Shown here: one piece after another, positions 18,131 through 25,696 of the stretch | Layout of the letters: each line of letters begins with the position of its first letter | Position numbering within the stretch: position 1 is the stretch's first letter | Assembly (NCBI GenBank): GCA_944326125.1 | Contig: CALVCR010000126.1 | Location: 1 to 39,987, forward strand | Reading direction: 5' to 3' | Origin: Candidatus Gastranaerophilales bacterium | Lineage (GTDB): Bacteria > Cyanobacteriota > Vampirovibrionia > Gastranaerophilales > Gastranaerophilaceae | DNA: 39,987 nucleotides | Position numbers and translations under genes: made by a program | The notes under the pieces: generated by a model | Told to the model about the DNA's origin: nothing | Database searches by the model: none | The model's input: only the letters and a program-made list of their open reading frames with translations

Positions 18131-18166
18131 CATATAATATAATTACATTGTGTGCATTATAATATG
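18131..18166. promoter_or_regulatory. Candidate operator/promoter between XRE gene and divergent gene
   Basis: CATATAATATAAT and ATTATAATATG form an imperfect inverted repeat around ACATTGTGTGC. It contains TATAAT (18158-18163) for the plus-strand gene, and -10-like sequences for the minus strand. Autoregulation by the XRE protein is a guess. Confidence 0.35.
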
Positions 18167-18192
18167 CGGGGGTTGAATATCAGGTAGCGACT

Positions 18193-18561
18193 ATGTCGAG
18201 ATTAACAAAATTCTTAGAAAATGAGCTGGATAGGATTTATGACTACTTAGGGATGGCTAAATCTAACCTTATTGTTATATCGGAACTTTGTGACAATAGA
18301 ATGGGACAAATTACCCCAATACTTGAAAAGGGTGAAAGTGATGTCATAGACTACCTGAACAAAGAATTATCAATACTTGAAGCTAAAGTTGACGAATCAA
18401 GACAAATTATAAATGACTTTAAAACCTATTATTATAATATGGAAAACCCGTTTGAAATAAATAAAGGGCGGAGAAATTCCACCCTTTACCGCACAGGTTC
18501 CGGAGAAGAATCTATTGAATCATCTCCTGACAGGTTAAACCCTGTAAACCATAGCGGCTAA
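18193..18561 (+). CDS. Hypothetical coiled-coil protein, 122 aa
   Basis: I do not recognise this protein. Residues 1-85 are mostly amphipathic helix (FLENELDRIYDYLGMAKSN, then DYLNKELSILEAKVDESR), suggesting a helical bundle or coiled coil. The C-terminal 35 residues are polar and probably disordered. There is no signal or membrane segment. It is divergent from the XRE regulator and may be its target. Its stop codon overlaps the stop of the convergent hsp20 gene (shared CTAA), which leaves no room for a terminator between them. Confidence 0.65.
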   Translation: MSRLTKFLENELDRIYDYLGMAKSNLIVISELCDNRMGQITPILEKGESDVIDYLNKELSILEAKVDESRQIINDFKTYYYNMENPFEINKGRRNSTLYRTGSGEESIESSPDRLNPVNHSG

Positions 18562-19040
18562 TTTTCTTTTATTTCTAATTTTTTTGTTTTTGATTCTTCA
18601 ACATGTTGTTTAGGAAGAGTTATAGTAAGAATACCATTTTTGTATTCAGCCTCGGATTCATTAACCTTGATTGGCTGATCAAAAGAAATTGTTCTCTGGT
18701 ATTTACCATATCTGAATTCACAGGTATGATACTTAAGATTCTTTTCTTTTTCCTCTTTTTCTTCCTTTTCTTCTTCAATCTCTGCCGTAATTGTCATAAA
18801 ATCATTATCTAATTCGACGTCAATATCGTCTTTATTAACACCCGGAAGTTGAATTTTTACCTTATATTCACTATCAGTCTGCTTAACTTCAACGGCAGGT
18901 CTCCAAACTGAAACTTTTTTCATAGAAAGAGGGTGCGCAAATGCCGGTCTTAAAACAGTATCTCTTAAAAAATTATTTAACTCATTATGAATACTGTCAA
19001 AATAGAGTTCCGGCTCTCTGATGATTAAGTCGGTTTTCAT
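18558..19040 (-). CDS. Hsp20/alpha-crystallin small heat-shock protein
   Basis: A 160-aa chaperone. The alpha-crystallin domain spans about residues 48-150, with WRPAVEVKQTDSEYKVKIQLPGV and the closing motif AEYKNGILTITLPK. An unusually long Glu/Lys-rich loop (IEEEKEEKEEKEKN) sits between strands. These ATP-independent holdases bind unfolding proteins. ATG 19040 has AAAGGAG 8 nt upstream; the longer frame to 19064 begins before that ribosome-binding site and is rejected. No CIRCE element was seen upstream. Confidence 0.92.
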   Translation of the reverse strand: MKTDLIIREPELYFDSIHNELNNFLRDTVLRPAFAHPLSMKKVSVWRPAVEVKQTDSEYKVKIQLPGVNKDDIDVELDNDFMTITAEIEEEKEEKEEKEKNLKYHTCEFRYGKYQRTISFDQPIKVNESEAEYKNGILTITLPKQHVEESKTKKLEIKEN

Positions 19041-19103
19041 TAAAAAACTCCTTTCGGTTACCATCTTAATATATAAGAATCCGAAAAGAGATGCATTAGA
19101 AAA

Positions 19104-19135
19104 ACGGGCAATCTTTTTGTTAAAAGATTGCCCGT
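19104..19135 (-). terminator. Terminator downstream of the matrixin-like gene
   Basis: A 14-bp perfect stem (19104-19117 with 19122-19135) with a TGTT loop. On the minus strand it is followed by TTTT. It lies just after the stop at 19143 and before the hsp20 start. Confidence 0.85.
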
Positions 19136-19142
19136 CAGTATA

Positions 19143-20375
19143 TTAATCTTCAATTACACCGGCCGTTTTACCATACCTTCTGATTGTTGAGTTCAAAAGG
19201 TTTTCGTGGTGTTTGTCTCTGTATATCTGGCAGAGAAGTTTATAAGCATGTTTGTTATAAGGATTTTCTCTTAAGATATCTTCAAGCTGCTGAACAGCAG
19301 TATTTGAACGTTTTGTATAATAATTAATTAAAGCAGGAAGCGTAATAGTCAAATCATTTTCGTCTGTTGCCCAAGCAATTTCCGCACAGCTTCTTGCGTT
19401 ATCATATTCTTCCGCATCCAAATACATAACAGCAACTTCATAGTAAACTTCGGACTTGCTTCTTCTGTCATTTTTCATTTGAGCAACTATTTCATACTCT
19501 TGAGCAGCCTTTGTATACTCAGCTCTTTTTCTGTACTGTTCTGCCAATGCAAGATGGGTTGCCAAGTCTCCGGTCGGAACTTCGCTTAAATCTGTATTAT
19601 CATCAACAGGAACATTTAAGGTTGCAAGAACTTCAGCCGCAGTCATCAAACCGGCTTTTTCTTCTGCAGTAAACTCCTGGTTAGTAATATCAGGGACAAC
19701 AGAGTACAAAAGCCCTAATGTTTTCAAGTCTCTTGGAGTAATTTCAGTATTAAACTTAGTTCCTACAGGATACATTACATCATAGATACTAGGACTTTTA
19801 GCCTGTAAACCGATAGAATGTCCTATTTCCTGAAGAGCTGATGAAAAAAGCTGTTTAGAATCGTGACTGTGCCCTTTCACATCTGTTTTATGAAACGTTA
19901 TTACTGAATCAGTAATTTTATTACCATTAACAGAGAATGAATGAGAACCTATTACTTCTTTATTTGTATCAGTATCTTTAAAGTAGCATTTCATATCAGC
20001 TTCGGAAGGTGATTCTACAAACTCAAATCTCACAAGTCCTTCACTGGATCTCTGCCAGGTTTGATAAGCACTCATAACGACTTGTCTGTAATAATCAGGA
20101 AGATCCGGAGAATCTTGAATATAAACTTTTAAAGGATAAGTAGCCGGATTCCATCTTACAAGTTTTCCGTTTTTAACTACTTCTCTGAAATAGCTGTCTA
20201 TAACAGCAGCTTTGATTGTCTTTTCACTCATTGATTTATCATATCCCAGAGTAATTGCAGAAATAGATTTGAGTGCAAACTCCGGATTAGATACATTTAC
20301 GTTTTTGTTGATTGAAAATAAAGAAACAGCACCTGCGGCTGCGATTAGGAATGTACAAATAACTATCTTTTTCAT
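19143..20375 (-). CDS. Secreted matrixin-like (M10 fold) protein with TPR repeats, zinc site degenerate
   Basis: A 410-aa exported protein. Residues 1-22 are a signal peptide or anchor. The M10-like region (about 75-230) includes LKVYIQDSPDLPDYYRQVV and SALQEIGHSIGLQAKSPSIYDVMYPVG. In active matrixins this stretch reads HExxHxxGxxH; here the first histidine is Q and the third is A, leaving the glutamate, one histidine and the Met-turn (VMYP). TPR-like helices follow (LALAEQYRKRAEYTKAAQEYE and later repeats, about 270-400). It is therefore probably a non-catalytic or altered protease. ATG 20375 gives a proper signal peptide; ATG 20393 is the alternative. A TATAAT lies about 17 nt before the outer ATG. 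Confidence 0.75.
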   Translation of the reverse strand: MKKIVICTFLIAAAGAVSLFSINKNVNVSNPEFALKSISAITLGYDKSMSEKTIKAAVIDSYFREVVKNGKLVRWNPATYPLKVYIQDSPDLPDYYRQVVMSAYQTWQRSSEGLVRFEFVESPSEADMKCYFKDTDTNKEVIGSHSFSVNGNKITDSVITFHKTDVKGHSHDSKQLFSSALQEIGHSIGLQAKSPSIYDVMYPVGTKFNTEITPRDLKTLGLLYSVVPDITNQEFTAEEKAGLMTAAEVLATLNVPVDDNTDLSEVPTGDLATHLALAEQYRKRAEYTKAAQEYEIVAQMKNDRRSKSEVYYEVAVMYLDAEEYDNARSCAEIAWATDENDLTITLPALINYYTKRSNTAVQQLEDILRENPYNKHAYKLLCQIYRDKHHENLLNSTIRRYGKTAGVIED

Positions 20376-20500
20376 TGGCTTAATAAACCTCATATACTAT
20401 TACTGCGAGTATTATACTATATGTTGCAGAAATTTACAAATCAATAATACTTGAAACTTTAAGATGTTTTATGATAAACTCAGTATATTAAGGAGGATAT

Positions 20501-20623
20501 ATGCACGAATACGTTTTCAAAATGAAAAAAGGCGATATTGAAATTGAACTAAAATCTGATGATTTAGAGTTTGTGGAAGAACAGCTCAACAAATGGAGAG
20601 AAGAACTTCTGCAGCAAAACTAA
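20501..20623 (+). CDS. 40-aa protein, paralogous to the N terminus of the next gene
   Basis: A small gene with an excellent ribosome-binding site (AAGGAGG at 20490-20496) and an ATG at 20501. It encodes 40 residues beginning MHEYVFKMKKGDIEIELKSD and ending in an amphipathic helix with QLNKWREELL. The next protein begins with the same layout (YSFKITKGKYELIL, then EQFEKWVKAA). The shared pattern is Y-x-FK-x-x-KG, strand, D-x-E-x-V-x-EQ-x-x-KW. The gap to the next gene is 14 bp and translation is probably coupled. The function is unknown. Confidence 0.7.
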   Translation: MHEYVFKMKKGDIEIELKSDDLEFVEEQLNKWREELLQQN

Positions 20624-20637
20624 CACGGGTTTAAGAT

Positions 20638-21393
20638 ATGTCTACATATTCATTTAAAATTACAAAAGGTAAATATGAGCTTATATTAGCAACCTCTGAC
20701 AAAGAACTTGTCGTTGAACAGTTTGAAAAATGGGTCAAGGCTGCATCTAAATATGCTAAAGAAAGAAAAGCTAAGGAATGCAAAGAACTTGTTAACACTC
20801 AGATTAAAGCTGAAGAAGAAATTACCAGAAAAAATATTGAAGAACAGCTTGCAAAACATCCGATAAGAGAGCTTCCGCCGCAAGAAGAACCTGTTAAACA
20901 GGAAGAAAAAACGGTTGAAGAAAATTCTACAAGTAAAAATCTCGATATTTTTTATGCACCTCCTGCTAATACTAATACAGGAGAAACAATATCCTCTATA
21001 GAAGCTAAAGAGCCATCTACCGGTGTTTTTGATAACATATTAGAAAACTCGCTTAATAACCCTCAAACAGAGTTATCTTTTAAAGCAAGCCCTTCTATAA
21101 AAAAAGACAGTGCTTTTTTAAACTATATGAACAGCAGAAAAATTGAACGCAAAATCGATTACCTTCTGCTTACAGCATATTATTTTACACAATACGAACA
21201 AAAACCGCGTTTTACTTTAAAACAGCTTAATGCAAAACTTATGCAGAATGTTGCGGTAATAATTGACCATAGTGTACTACAAGAAGCAATTAACAGAGAT
21301 TATATAGAATGTCTTCCTGATTTAACAGGTCTTGTTGGTGCAAGCGAGTACAGACTCACTGCATACGGAGAGAAGGTGCTTTTAGATGCCTAA
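20638..21393 (+). CDS. Hypothetical protein, 251 aa, N-terminal beta-beta-alpha module, disordered linker and C-terminal helical domain
   Basis: I do not recognise it as a named family. Residues 1-40 repeat the fold of the preceding 40-aa protein. Residues 40-85 are a charged helix rich in Lys and Glu. Residues 85-165 are low-complexity linker. Residues 165-251 (KIDYLLLTAYYFTQYEQKPRF, then EYRLTAYGEKVLL) look like a winged-helix or similar small helical domain, as in proteins that read out DNA or bind partners. There is no membrane segment. The 3' end overlaps the mnmA start by 8 bp, so the three genes form one operon. Confidence 0.7.
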   Translation: MSTYSFKITKGKYELILATSDKELVVEQFEKWVKAASKYAKERKAKECKELVNTQIKAEEEITRKNIEEQLAKHPIRELPPQEEPVKQEEKTVEENSTSKNLDIFYAPPANTNTGETISSIEAKEPSTGVFDNILENSLNNPQTELSFKASPSIKKDSAFLNYMNSRKIERKIDYLLLTAYYFTQYEQKPRFTLKQLNAKLMQNVAVIIDHSVLQEAINRDYIECLPDLTGLVGASEYRLTAYGEKVLLDA

Positions 21394-22423
21394 AAAAGCG
21401 GCAGTAGCTCTTTCCGGAGGCTTAGACAGTGCTGTTACAGCAAAACTTCTGATGGAAGAAGGTTTTGAAGTGGCAGGAATTACCGCTCAAATGACTCGTT
21501 CGCTGGATTCTCAGCAGGTTCTTGAAAACGCGAAAAGAGTCGCAGATAAACTTGGCATAGAACATTTTTCACTTGATGTAACGCAGGAATTCAACGATAA
21601 AGTTATTAAGTATTTTAAAAACGCCTACAATAACGGTCTAACCCCAAACCCTTGTATTATGTGCAATAAATTTATTAAATGGGGTCTGCTTTTTGATTAT
21701 GCAATAAATGAACTTAACTCAGACTATATTGCGACAGGGCACTATGCCCATATAAAAAATATAAACGGAGTTTACAAACTTTATCCGGCGTCAGACGAAA
21801 AAAAAGATCAACTGTATTTTCTTTTCTTGCTGGATCAGGAAAAGCTTTCAAAAACGTTATTTCCGCTTGCAGGATTCAAAAAAGACGAGGTTCGGCAAAT
21901 AGCTTATAAGTATGATTTACCTCCAAAATCATCAAAGGAAAGCCAGGATATATGTTTCATCAAAGCTCCAATGACTACAAAAAAATATTTGAATAACGTA
22001 TTTTCACCTAAGACCGGTAATTTTATTGAAAAGAAAACCGGTAAGATTTTAGGCCGGCACGAAGGCTTTTGGCAATATACGATAGGCCAGCGAAAGGGAA
22101 TCGGAATTGCAGCACCTGAAGCATTGTATGTAACGGGGCTGGAGCCTGTAACCAACACGGTCTATGTCGGATATAAAGATGAACTCTATTCTGACAGGTT
22201 GTTTTTAGATAATATTTATTGGAATTACCCTATAGAAGAAGAAAATTTTCCGGCGCTGGTTAAGATCAGATATAATATGAAGGCTGTTGAGGCGGAAATT
22301 ACAAAAACAGAATCCGGTATTCAGGTAAAATTCAATGAACCCGTCAGTGCAATTACCAAGGGTCAGGCCTGTGTAATTTATGATAAAACAGACGGACATC
22401 TTTTGGGCGGAGGCTTCATATAG
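21386..22423 (+). CDS. mnmA: tRNA-specific 2-thiouridylase MnmA
   Basis: A 345-aa enzyme that thiolates U34 of Lys, Glu and Gln tRNAs. The PP-loop is SGGLDS (10-15). The two catalytic cysteines are C93 in PCIMCNKFIKWG and C190 in SKESQDICFI. ATGHYAH and the middle motif GQRKGIGIA are also present. The length is typical. AAGGTG precedes the ATG, which overlaps the upstream hypothetical gene. Confidence 0.96.
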   Translation: MPKKAAVALSGGLDSAVTAKLLMEEGFEVAGITAQMTRSLDSQQVLENAKRVADKLGIEHFSLDVTQEFNDKVIKYFKNAYNNGLTPNPCIMCNKFIKWGLLFDYAINELNSDYIATGHYAHIKNINGVYKLYPASDEKKDQLYFLFLLDQEKLSKTLFPLAGFKKDEVRQIAYKYDLPPKSSKESQDICFIKAPMTTKKYLNNVFSPKTGNFIEKKTGKILGRHEGFWQYTIGQRKGIGIAAPEALYVTGLEPVTNTVYVGYKDELYSDRLFLDNIYWNYPIEEENFPALVKIRYNMKAVEAEITKTESGIQVKFNEPVSAITKGQACVIYDKTDGHLLGGGFI

Positions 22424-22453
22424 ACTCTTGTTAACATTCTTTAAGCTCAATTC

Positions 22454-22483
22454 TTGACACTCAAACCGGCTTTGTGTTAAAAA
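22454..22483 (+). promoter_or_regulatory. Promoter of the rplU-rpmA operon
   Basis: A consensus TTGACA (22454-22459) is followed after 18 bp by TAAAAA (22478-22483), preceded by TGT as an extended -10. The start near 22490 would give a leader of about 180 nt that includes the structured RNA at 22514-22646. Confidence 0.55.
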
Positions 22484-22513
22484 TAATAATGTATAAATAG
22501 TATTAGATAGGTT

Positions 22514-22646
22514 AATCGTGTCCAAACGGGCGGGAAAACCAAGGGTAAAGAGGTTAAAGCAGGCAGCGTTTCTGACTTAAGCCAAAAGATTTAAGAATAC
22601 ACCGTATTCCCAAAATCAAAAGAGTTACCCCTCCCGGCCTACGATT
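22514..22646 (+). ncRNA. Highly structured 5' leader RNA of rplU (class not recognised)
   Basis: Nested helices can be paired by eye. P1 is AATCGT (22514-22519) with ACGATT (22641-22646). P2 is GGGCGGGA (22528-22535) with TCCCGGCC (22632-22639), one G-G mismatch. P3 is GGGTAA (22543-22548) with TTACCC (22625-22630). Inside lie two hairpins: P4, GGTTAAAGCAG (22552-22562) with CTGACTTAAGCC (22572-22583), and P5, GATTT..GAATAC (22588-22600) with GTATTC..AAATC (22604-22617). The result is a three-way junction of 133 nt ending 10 nt before the GAAAGG ribosome-binding site of rplU. L21 leaders are known in Firmicutes, but I cannot match this one to a named class. Autoregulation by L21 is the simplest guess. 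Confidence 0.65.
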
Positions 22647-22669
22647 CCTCAAAAAAGAAAGGAAAAACA

Positions 22670-23026
22670 ATGTACGCAATAGTCGAAACAGGTGGTAAAC
22701 AATACCAAGTTGAAGAAGGACGTTATGTTGACGTTGAATTGTTAGGCGAAGAAAAAGACTCTAAAGTTGTTTTTGATAAAGTTGTTATGATTGTTAACGG
22801 CAAAAAATCAAAAGTAGGTCAGCCTTATGTAGCTAATGCTAAAGTTGAAGGCACTATTGTAAAAACTGACAGAGCTAAAAAGATTATCGTTTTCAAACAA
22901 AGACCTAAAAAAGGTTACAGAAGAAAACAAGGTCACAGACAAGGCTTTGCAAGAGTTATGATTAACAAAATCAGAACAACTGCTTCTAAAGCTAAAGCTG
23001 AAACAGCTGAAACAACAGAAGCATAA
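22670..23026 (+). CDS. rplU: 50S ribosomal protein L21
   Basis: A 118-aa protein with the L21 start [17 protein letters not shown], the [11 protein letters not shown] strand, and the basic signature [14 protein letters not shown]. The C terminus is extended by an Ala/Thr/Glu-rich tail of about 15 residues. It binds 23S rRNA. GAAAGG precedes the ATG. It is followed after 27 bp by rpmA, the usual order. Confidence 0.98.
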   Translation: MYAIVETGGKQYQVEEGRYVDVELLGEEKDSKVVFDKVVMIVNGKKSKVGQPYVANAKVEGTIVKTDRAKKIIVFKQRPKKGYRRKQGHRQGFARVMINKIRTTASKAKAETAETTEA

Positions 23027-23053
23027 ATAAAAGTATAAAAAAGGAGAATAAAA

Positions 23054-23308
23054 ATGGCACATAAGAAAGGTATGGGATCCACACGTAACGGCCGCGATTC
23101 AGAAGCGAAGCGTTTAGGTGTGAAGAAATTCGGCGGCGAACTTGTTAAAGCCGGAAATATCCTTGTTCGTCAGAGAGGAACTAAATTCCACCCTGGTAAT
23201 AATGTAGGTATCGGTTCTGATGATACATTATTTGCTTTAATAGACGGACAGGTTAAATTTGAAGCTCACAGACGTGACAGAAAACAAGTCAGCGTTTATG
23301 CTGTTTAA
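23054..23308 (+). CDS. rpmA: 50S ribosomal protein L27
   Basis: An 84-aa protein with the standard start [20 protein letters not shown] and [13 protein letters not shown]. The N terminus reaches toward the peptidyl-transferase centre in the ribosome. It begins directly at MAHKKG, without the cleavable extension found in many Firmicutes. AAGGAG precedes the ATG. A terminator follows the stop. Confidence 0.98.
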   Translation: MAHKKGMGSTRNGRDSEAKRLGVKKFGGELVKAGNILVRQRGTKFHPGNNVGIGSDDTLFALIDGQVKFEAHRRDRKQVSVYAV

Positions 23309-23324
23309 TTTTCAATAAATATAG

Positions 23325-23361
23325 AAAAAAAGGTAATGTGTGTTACACATTACCTTTTTTT
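23325..23361 (+). terminator. Terminator after rpmA
   Basis: A perfect 17-bp stem (23325-23341 with 23345-23361), GTT loop, with an A tract on the left arm and a T tract on the right. Confidence 0.93.
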
Positions 23362-23429
23362 ATTCCTGATAGCAAAAAATATTTTTAGAACTTTTTATTC
23401 GTATATAATAATAAAGAAAGGAATACAAT

Positions 23430-23720
23430 ATGGTAAAAATTAATCCAGTTAAAACACTTGAATGTGCAGGAAAGTACAGAACCGGGGGAAGTTTTAATCT
23501 TCGTGTAAAATCAACTGCCCCAAGAAAATATGAATTAGACTGTTTTTCGTTAAACAAAGAAGGAAATGTTATAGGCGGCTATGGTGAAGCATACAGGGAA
23601 GGAACCGTAGACGGATTTGCAGAATGGTCTAAGAATTTTATTACAAAGCTTCAAAAAAATAGTGATGATTTAAACGTTATCAATAAAGTATCAGAATTTT
23701 TTACAAGTATTTCTAAATAA
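23430..23720 (+). CDS. Hypothetical protein, 96 aa
   Basis: I do not recognise this protein. It appears to be a compact alpha/beta protein: strands around ECAGKYRTGGSFNLRVKST and NVIGGYGEAYREGTV, then a helix GFAEWSKNFITKLQKN. There is no signal or membrane segment. AAAGGA precedes the ATG, and the gene stands between two terminators as its own transcription unit (TATAAT at about 23404-23409). Confidence 0.72.
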   Translation: MVKINPVKTLECAGKYRTGGSFNLRVKSTAPRKYELDCFSLNKEGNVIGGYGEAYREGTVDGFAEWSKNFITKLQKNSDDLNVINKVSEFFTSISK

Positions 23721-23731
23721 ACACAGGATAA

Positions 23732-23764
23732 AAAGCAGCGGGCACCTTCGGTGCCCGCTGCTTT
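23732..23764. terminator. Bidirectional terminator with UUCG loop
   Basis: A perfect 15-bp GC-rich stem (23732-23746 with 23750-23764) closes as C-TTCG-G, the extra-stable tetraloop. A and T tracts flank both sides. It sits between the 96-aa gene and the convergent GH57 gene. Confidence 0.93.
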
Positions 23765-23778
23765 CATACCAATAATTA

Positions 23779-25497
23779 TTAATTATATAACGGTGCTAAC
23801 TTCTTTTCCTGCTGAGGAATGACACCCTCAGTAATTGATTGGTAAACTCTATAATCAATTACTGGGAAGCAATTATCAATGCTTTCTATTTCACGAAGTT
23901 TAGCCTCATCAATATTTCCGCTTTCAATCATATCCGCAATCAGACTAAATCTGTCAACGTGTTCATTAAACCTATCTGTTGCATAATCCTTGGCCTGCCA
24001 AGTCGTAATCAAGAACGGCCAATCTGAGCTTTGAAGCAGCAGATTTTCTCTTGCCAACTGATTTAATGCACGATGAAGTAACTTATCCTCCGGAATGTTC
24101 GGATATCTGTCTACAATCTCATTAATTCTTTTTTCACAAGAGTGGATAATAGGCCACATCCATTCAGTTAAGTGGTTCATCCATACATAGAAATGACCAC
24201 CCTGTCCCCAAGAACTTTCAGGAATCTGAATCGCTTCTTTCGGCGGATATTTTGTAATATATTCACCCGCAGTCATTCTTTCAATTTCCGGAATATAGTT
24301 ATTGAATTTTTTAACGACCTGCTTAATAAATTCAACACCTTCAAACCACCAGTGGCCAAATAATTCTGTGTCGAAAGATACCATTACAAGCCCTTCTTTT
24401 CCGGTAGCAAGTTTATAATCATTTAACAGGTGATAAATCAAAGTTGTATAGTGATCAGAATTTTCGTTAACCTTATTCATAGCAAGAACAGGGTCATAAA
24501 GCATCTTGTCACCTAAATCAGTAGTAGGAGAAGTTATTCTCCAGTAGTGCATACCTGATTTATCATCTTTTTTATGGAATTCTCTAAAGCATCCGTCTCC
24601 AGGATATCCATCCGCAGCGGACCAAACCTGATAGCCTGCTCTGTCATTACGTCCCATAACTGCTACCTGAGCATCCGGAAGCCAGTATGCTGAATAAGTA
24701 TCATATCCGGTAGCAGGTCTTTCCGGAAGCGGAATATATTCAATATTACCGTACATACCGATTACACGTCTGTTACCGATAGAATTTCCGCCTTCAATTA
24801 CATGAGATTCAGTAAAGAAGTAGTGAATATCATTGTTTTGAAGAGTTACTTCAATAGCAGGTCTCCAGTGTTTTTTACCATCCTTACCAACATATTCGTA
24901 ACCTTGACGGTAAGCACATTCAGGAAGCCAAGCACCCATAGCTTTTTTACCAAACAATCTCTTTGTAGTATCCTGACCTACCTTAAACTGAGCATTCAAG
25001 TTGCTGTCAGTTGCAAGCAGCGGAGAGAAACCGTGAGTTGCCCCTGAAGTTGTAATTTCAATACAACCTAAATCCTGATACTTTTTAAAATATTTAATAA
25101 GATTTTTTTCGTATTTATTTACGAAATCATCTCTTAATTTATTCCACCAATCAAAATAGTATTTGGCAAGATATTTCAAATGCTGCGAGTGAGCAACTTT
25201 AGGATCAGGATATCTTTCCAAATCTTTTGAAACGGAAGCTATTCTGGAATCAATATATTCCACAAACCCGTTTTGCAAATGTTCATCATTTAACTGTTCT
25301 GCAAGAATCGGTGTAATACCTACAGTTAATTTTGCTTTTATACCTTCGTCATACAATTCTGAAATTGCGTTCAATAGAGGAACATAGGTTTCTGCCATAC
25401 ATTCATATAGGTTTTCTTCTCCGAATGGCCACATTCCTGCCATTCTATAGTAAGGAAGGTGACTGTGTAACATAAATACGAATTGTCCTACTGACAT
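23779..25497 (-). CDS. GH57 family 1,4-alpha-glucan branching enzyme
   Basis: A 572-aa cytoplasmic enzyme. The GH57 start FVFMLHSHLPYYR gives the first conserved HxH region. The nucleophile glutamate is E193 in GAWLPECAYRQGYE, and the acid/base aspartate is D376 in VMVSFDTELFGHWWFEG. The C-terminal DUF1957 helical domain carries SSWGQGGHFYVW and TEWMWP. These features match the branching enzymes of the TK1436/TTHA1902 type, which introduce alpha-1,6 branches into glycogen. Cyanobacteria and Melainabacteria often carry this type. GGAGG precedes the ATG. An amylase-type activity cannot be wholly excluded. Confidence 0.9.
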   Translation of the reverse strand: MSVGQFVFMLHSHLPYYRMAGMWPFGEENLYECMAETYVPLLNAISELYDEGIKAKLTVGITPILAEQLNDEHLQNGFVEYIDSRIASVSKDLERYPDPKVAHSQHLKYLAKYYFDWWNKLRDDFVNKYEKNLIKYFKKYQDLGCIEITTSGATHGFSPLLATDSNLNAQFKVGQDTTKRLFGKKAMGAWLPECAYRQGYEYVGKDGKKHWRPAIEVTLQNNDIHYFFTESHVIEGGNSIGNRRVIGMYGNIEYIPLPERPATGYDTYSAYWLPDAQVAVMGRNDRAGYQVWSAADGYPGDGCFREFHKKDDKSGMHYWRITSPTTDLGDKMLYDPVLAMNKVNENSDHYTTLIYHLLNDYKLATGKEGLVMVSFDTELFGHWWFEGVEFIKQVVKKFNNYIPEIERMTAGEYITKYPPKEAIQIPESSWGQGGHFYVWMNHLTEWMWPIIHSCEKRINEIVDRYPNIPEDKLLHRALNQLARENLLLQSSDWPFLITTWQAKDYATDRFNEHVDRFSLIADMIESGNIDEAKLREIESIDNCFPVIDYRVYQSITEGVIPQQEKKLAPLYN

Positions 25498-25681
25498 GTT
25501 TGCCTCCGTTCGTTTATCGTTTTAAAGAATATATATTTTTACATTATTATTTATAACACAAATTTGATAAAAATGTTACTCTTAAGTATTAGTTAATATG
25601 AATAATGTTACAAATGTTAACCTTGTTTCAGCCCCCAAATTACGCAAAGGCTTATTATATAAGGTATATATAGCATATTTG

Positions 25682-25696
25682 GTGTATCTAATACAC
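25682..25696. repeat. Short inverted repeat after the radical SAM gene
   Basis: GTGTAT-CTA-ATACAC is a perfect 6-bp hairpin immediately after the stop of the 275-aa gene. It has no long T tract, so it is a weak terminator or RNA end at best. The rest of 25498-25681 is AT-rich, and I see no gene in it. Confidence 0.3.

Noticed and set aside
19143..20375. Calling the exported protein an active zinc metalloprotease
   Set aside because: Two of the three expected histidines are replaced.
22514..22646. A terminator or known riboswitch upstream of rplU
   Set aside because: No T tract follows the helices, and I could not recognise the conserved core of any common riboswitch.
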